Positions 5,426-7,455 of a DNA stretch of 7,455 bases are shown here, piece by piece. Position 1 is the first letter of the stretch. The number at the start of each line of letters is the position of its first letter. A model generated the notes under the pieces. That model did no database searches. It saw only the letters and a list, made by a program, of their open reading frames with translations, and was not told the DNA's origin. The translations under genes were made by a program, and so were the position numbers. The stretch is from Planctomycetaceae bacterium (GTDB lineage Bacteria; Planctomycetota; Planctomycetia; Planctomycetales; Planctomycetaceae): NCBI GenBank assembly GCA_029259875.1, contig JAJDEK010000144.1, forward strand, positions 1 through 7,455, written 5' to 3'.

Positions 5426-7330
5426 CTATCGAACACAGATTGTGTCTACTTTTTCATATAAAACCATGTGCCCCTCAACAACTCCATCTGCGATATTGCG
5501 GGCGGACATGCCATAATCAAATCCGACATCAGAAATTTCATGCACTAAATTGACCGGTACCATTCCCGCGATCATTTGGACACGAACGGTGTAGTTTCCT
5601 GGCCCCGTTAACTGCCTGCGTGAAAGATGGTATTTTGCCAATCGACTGCTTCGCGGCGGTATATTCTGCTTTTGCTTTCGAGCGCCAATAGGGCGTCCTA
5701 AGACGGTAAACGGACGAGTGTCTGGTCGAAAGTAAGGCAGTGGATCAAGCGAATAAGGAACGTTGAGTACTTGCTCACGTTCTCCTCCACGTATATTGCG
5801 TGTGATAAACCGCGATTGCAGTGTAAATAGCTGACGATCGAGCGGCACTTTACCGTTATGCACATATAACGAGTGTGAATCTCGAATGTCGCCATTGGGG
5901 TCAAGGTCGCCTGATTGGAACACAAGTCTGCCATTTTGATCCCAGACCATTGTCCTTAAAAAGACGACTCGTTCAGCATCGAATCCGGTTGGTACACCGT
6001 GTCCCAGTGTGATATTGGAAACCGGAACGGAAAATTGCAATCCATAGCCATTGGCTTTTTCAACTTGAATTTCTCCGAGATGATAGCCTGCTTGCAGTAT
6101 TTGCAGCCTTTGTGATGTTGCCTCTGCCAACAATTCGTATTGATCGTTCAGAATATGTCGTGCCTTAAAACGCATCACTTGATTATCCCAGGGTGGCGGA
6201 AAGTAGGTGCCCTTGGTCACGTGCTTTTCAAAAACAGGTGTTCCCCAACCTCCCGCATCATCGAAGACGAGCCACTCTCGCATGGTAGCAAGCCCTTCGG
6301 CTGTTTTTGGATCAGAACCTTCTTCCCGAACTGCTTTCGGATTATGTGGGAAGAGACCGCGATGAATGATCGGATAATCAGGACCAATCATCATATGGTT
6401 CGTATGTTTGCGGACTGGTGTCTTCACATTACCTACGACTGCAGCGGGTGAAAAACTGTAGCCTTCGGGTTCCCCTGGTACTGCTCCCATATGACAATCC
6501 TGACAATTCTCTTTGAACTTCTTAGCCGAAGGAGAATGTTTGAATTCACTAAAGGCGTCTTCTAATCGAAAACCATTGGGGGCGAAAACATCATGACAAC
6601 TTCCACAGAAACCAGGTGTGATTAACTGAAAAAATCGATAGGCTTTGGCGTGAACCTCACGACCTCTGATATGTGGATTTTCCGTTGTTTTCAAAACACC
6701 ATACTTATCCGGATTTGCTAAAACTTCGGCCAGTCCTGCATCACCCTTAGGGCCATACACGACCTGGTTGATGTCTCCACTCACCAGTGCCTGTCGGCCT
6801 GCACCTTTACCCCAAGCCTGATTGATTCGATGACAGCTAACACAAGTAACGCCTTCACGCGATGAAGGGGGTCTGTCAAGATTACTCATATTAATGGGCT
6901 CGGATAACGCCATTCCAACTGGTGTATGACAACGGATGCAGAAGTCACCCAGCGTGCCGTTATTCAGTTTGATGAGTTTGTTCGACATCGCATTAAAGAC
7001 GGGACTCAACTGTGCATAAGCATGAGGTGAGACAGACCATTCACGATAGTGTTGTGGATGGCACTTGCCACATTTGGCAGCAGAGGGGAAGGGGTCATCG
7101 ACAAAGCAGTCAGCATGCGCTTTGTCAACCACGTACTCAAGTACATCTTGGGGATTTTTGCTCGTCTCTGTGTTTGTTGAATTCTCAGATCCGAAGAGAC
7201 TAACAAGATCCTTGTTTTCCGCCTGGACATCCTGAAAACCGAGATTTGGCAGGATCAACGCGCAAAGGACCAACACGAATGCGAAATAGCGATAAGACCT
7301 GGCTTGATTCTTGCTAGGGAAGGGTTCCAT
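5426..7330 (-). CDS. Exported pentahaem c-type cytochrome, c554-like, with haem-free C-terminal domain
   Basis: A 634-residue protein when begun at ATG 7328-7330, which follows a perfect AGGAGG six bases upstream. An in-frame GTG at 7349-7351 would add seven residues but lies upstream of that ribosome site. Residues 1-37 form a signal peptide (basic RSYRY, hydrophobic core, VQA before E38). Five CXXCH haem c sites lie in the N-terminal half: 87-91 (CGKCH), 131-135 (CIRCH), 163-167 (CVSCH), 242-246 (CGSCH) and 276-280 (CQDCH). The W-S-V-S-P-H motif (98-103) after the first haem, the CQDCHM ending and KHTNH (308-312) are typical of cytochrome c554-like multihaem proteins, where the extra histidines serve as distal ligands. 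The second half (about 375-634) has no haem site and looks like a beta-sandwich domain, with a GHGVPTG motif around H444. It should carry electrons in the periplasm or on a membrane surface. It is the first gene of the operon with the barrel protein. Its redox partner and any enzyme activity are unknown. Confidence 0.9.
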   Translation of the reverse strand: MEPFPSKNQARSYRYFAFVLVLCALILPNLGFQDVQAENKDLVSLFGSENSTNTETSKNPQDVLEYVVDKAHADCFVDDPFPSAAKCGKCHPQHYREWSVSPHAYAQLSPVFNAMSNKLIKLNNGTLGDFCIRCHTPVGMALSEPINMSNLDRPPSSREGVTCVSCHRINQAWGKGAGRQALVSGDINQVVYGPKGDAGLAEVLANPDKYGVLKTTENPHIRGREVHAKAYRFFQLITPGFCGSCHDVFAPNGFRLEDAFSEFKHSPSAKKFKENCQDCHMGAVPGEPEGYSFSPAAVVGNVKTPVRKHTNHMMIGPDYPIIHRGLFPHNPKAVREEGSDPKTAEGLATMREWLVFDDAGGWGTPVFEKHVTKGTYFPPPWDNQVMRFKARHILNDQYELLAEATSQRLQILQAGYHLGEIQVEKANGYGLQFSVPVSNITLGHGVPTGFDAERVVFLRTMVWDQNGRLVFQSGDLDPNGDIRDSHSLYVHNGKVPLDRQLFTLQSRFITRNIRGGEREQVLNVPYSLDPLPYFRPDTRPFTVLGRPIGARKQKQNIPPRSSRLAKYHLSRRQLTGPGNYTVRVQMIAGMVPVNLVHEISDVGFDYGMSARNIADGVVEGHMVLYEKVDTICVR

Positions 7331-7336
7331 CCCTAT

Positions 7337-7342
7337 CCTCCT
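7337..7342 (-). promoter_or_regulatory. Perfect ribosome binding site of the cytochrome gene
   Basis: AGGAGG on the minus strand ends six bases before the ATG at 7328-7330. It fixes the start of the cytochrome there and argues against the upstream in-frame GTG at 7349-7351. It is the strongest ribosome site in the window, suggesting the cytochrome is translated more efficiently than the barrel protein, which has none visible. Confidence 0.8.
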
Positions 7343-7417
7343 GATAAACACGAGACGTAATGTCCGCGCAATACGAAGACTGAAATTGTTTTGTCAGTAG
7401 AATTGTTGCAGCAGGCT

Positions 7418-7428
7418 TAATGGTTATA
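7418..7428 (-). promoter_or_regulatory. TATAACCATTA element, copy 2 (probable promoter region of the cytochrome operon)
   Basis: On the minus strand this word is identical to the one at 3676-3686 and ends 87 bases before the cytochrome ATG. TATAAC is a good -10 match. The nearest -35-like hexamer, TTAACA (7449-7454), stands 20 bases away, longer than the usual 16-18. If used, it would give a leader of roughly 80-90 bases. A weaker alternative pair, CTGACA (7392-7397) and TATTGC (7368-7373) with an 18-base spacer, lies closer to the gene. Confidence 0.4.
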
Positions 7429-7439
7429 ATCGGAATAAT

Positions 7440-7454
7440 TTAACATTCTGTTAA
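7440..7454. repeat. Inverted repeat upstream of the cytochrome operon (possible operator)
   Basis: TTAACA (7440-7445) and TGTTAA (7449-7454) are perfect inverted copies around three bases. The palindrome lies just upstream of the TATAAC box, overlapping where a -35 element would be, so it could be a regulator-binding site. It is AT-rich, short and at the window edge, so chance is a fair alternative. Confidence 0.3.
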
Positions 7455-7455
7455 G

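Noticed and set aside
5236..5553. 105-codon plus-strand frame spanning the cytochrome-barrel junction
   Set aside because: Its protein has no recognisable features and it runs antisense to the signal peptide and operon junction, which explain the same bases better.
7006..7230. Overlapping frames on both strands at the 5' end of the cytochrome gene
   Set aside because: They overlap the signal-peptide-proximal region and first haem site of the cytochrome in other frames and show no independent coding signal.
7262..7264. Possible lipobox cysteine (LVLC) in the cytochrome signal peptide
   Set aside because: The cysteine is in the middle of the hydrophobic core and is preceded by Leu instead of Gly, Ala or Ser, so it does not fit a lipoprotein cleavage site. 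A normal signal peptidase I site (VQA) follows.
1..7455. tRNA, rRNA, CRISPR, insertion sequence or prophage remnants
   Set aside because: No cloverleaf-like sequence, spaced direct repeats, transposase motifs or terminal inverted repeats with target duplications were seen. Non-coding space is only about 375 bases in total.

Overview
The window reads as chromosomal DNA of a planctomycete, probably one of the lower-GC members of the Planctomycetales (Gimesia-like; the genus is a guess from base composition that looks to be in the mid-40s % GC by eye). The main reason is the pair of a Planctomycetaceae-type ECF sigma factor gene directly followed by a large membrane-anchored Ser/Thr protein kinase with a TPR sensor region, a pairing characteristic of that phylum. 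A multihaem c-type cytochrome with an outer-membrane-type beta-barrel partner also fits a diderm organism. No mobile elements, RNA genes, CRISPR arrays or integration scars were seen.

All four genes lie on the minus strand, so transcription runs from high to low coordinates. From upstream to downstream: (1) 7331-7455, a promoter-bearing leader; (2) 5426-7330, an exported pentahaem cytochrome c of the c554-like type with a haem-free C-terminal half; (3) 3764-5410, a signal-peptide-bearing beta-barrel ending in Phe, 15 bases after the cytochrome stop and so probably cotranscribed; (4) 3574-3763, a 190-base intergenic region with a stem-loop, a short palindrome and promoter-like boxes; (5) 2938-3573, the ECF sigma factor, started by TTG behind a GGGAG ribosome site; (6) 1-2883, the kinase, 54 bases further on, cut off by the window edge before its stop codon. 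Four CDS cover almost everything; no gene-free stretch exceeds 300 bases.

Inferred logic: the cytochrome and barrel look like one electron-transfer module at the periplasm/outer-membrane boundary, reminiscent in layout (not in proven homology) of porin-cytochrome conduits. The sigma factor and kinase look like one signalling module in which the kinase senses through its TPR region and controls the sigma factor. An 11-base word, TATAACCATTA, lies in the same orientation about 90-100 bases upstream of both modules and may be a shared promoter or operator element. That would tie the two modules together, but it is unproven.
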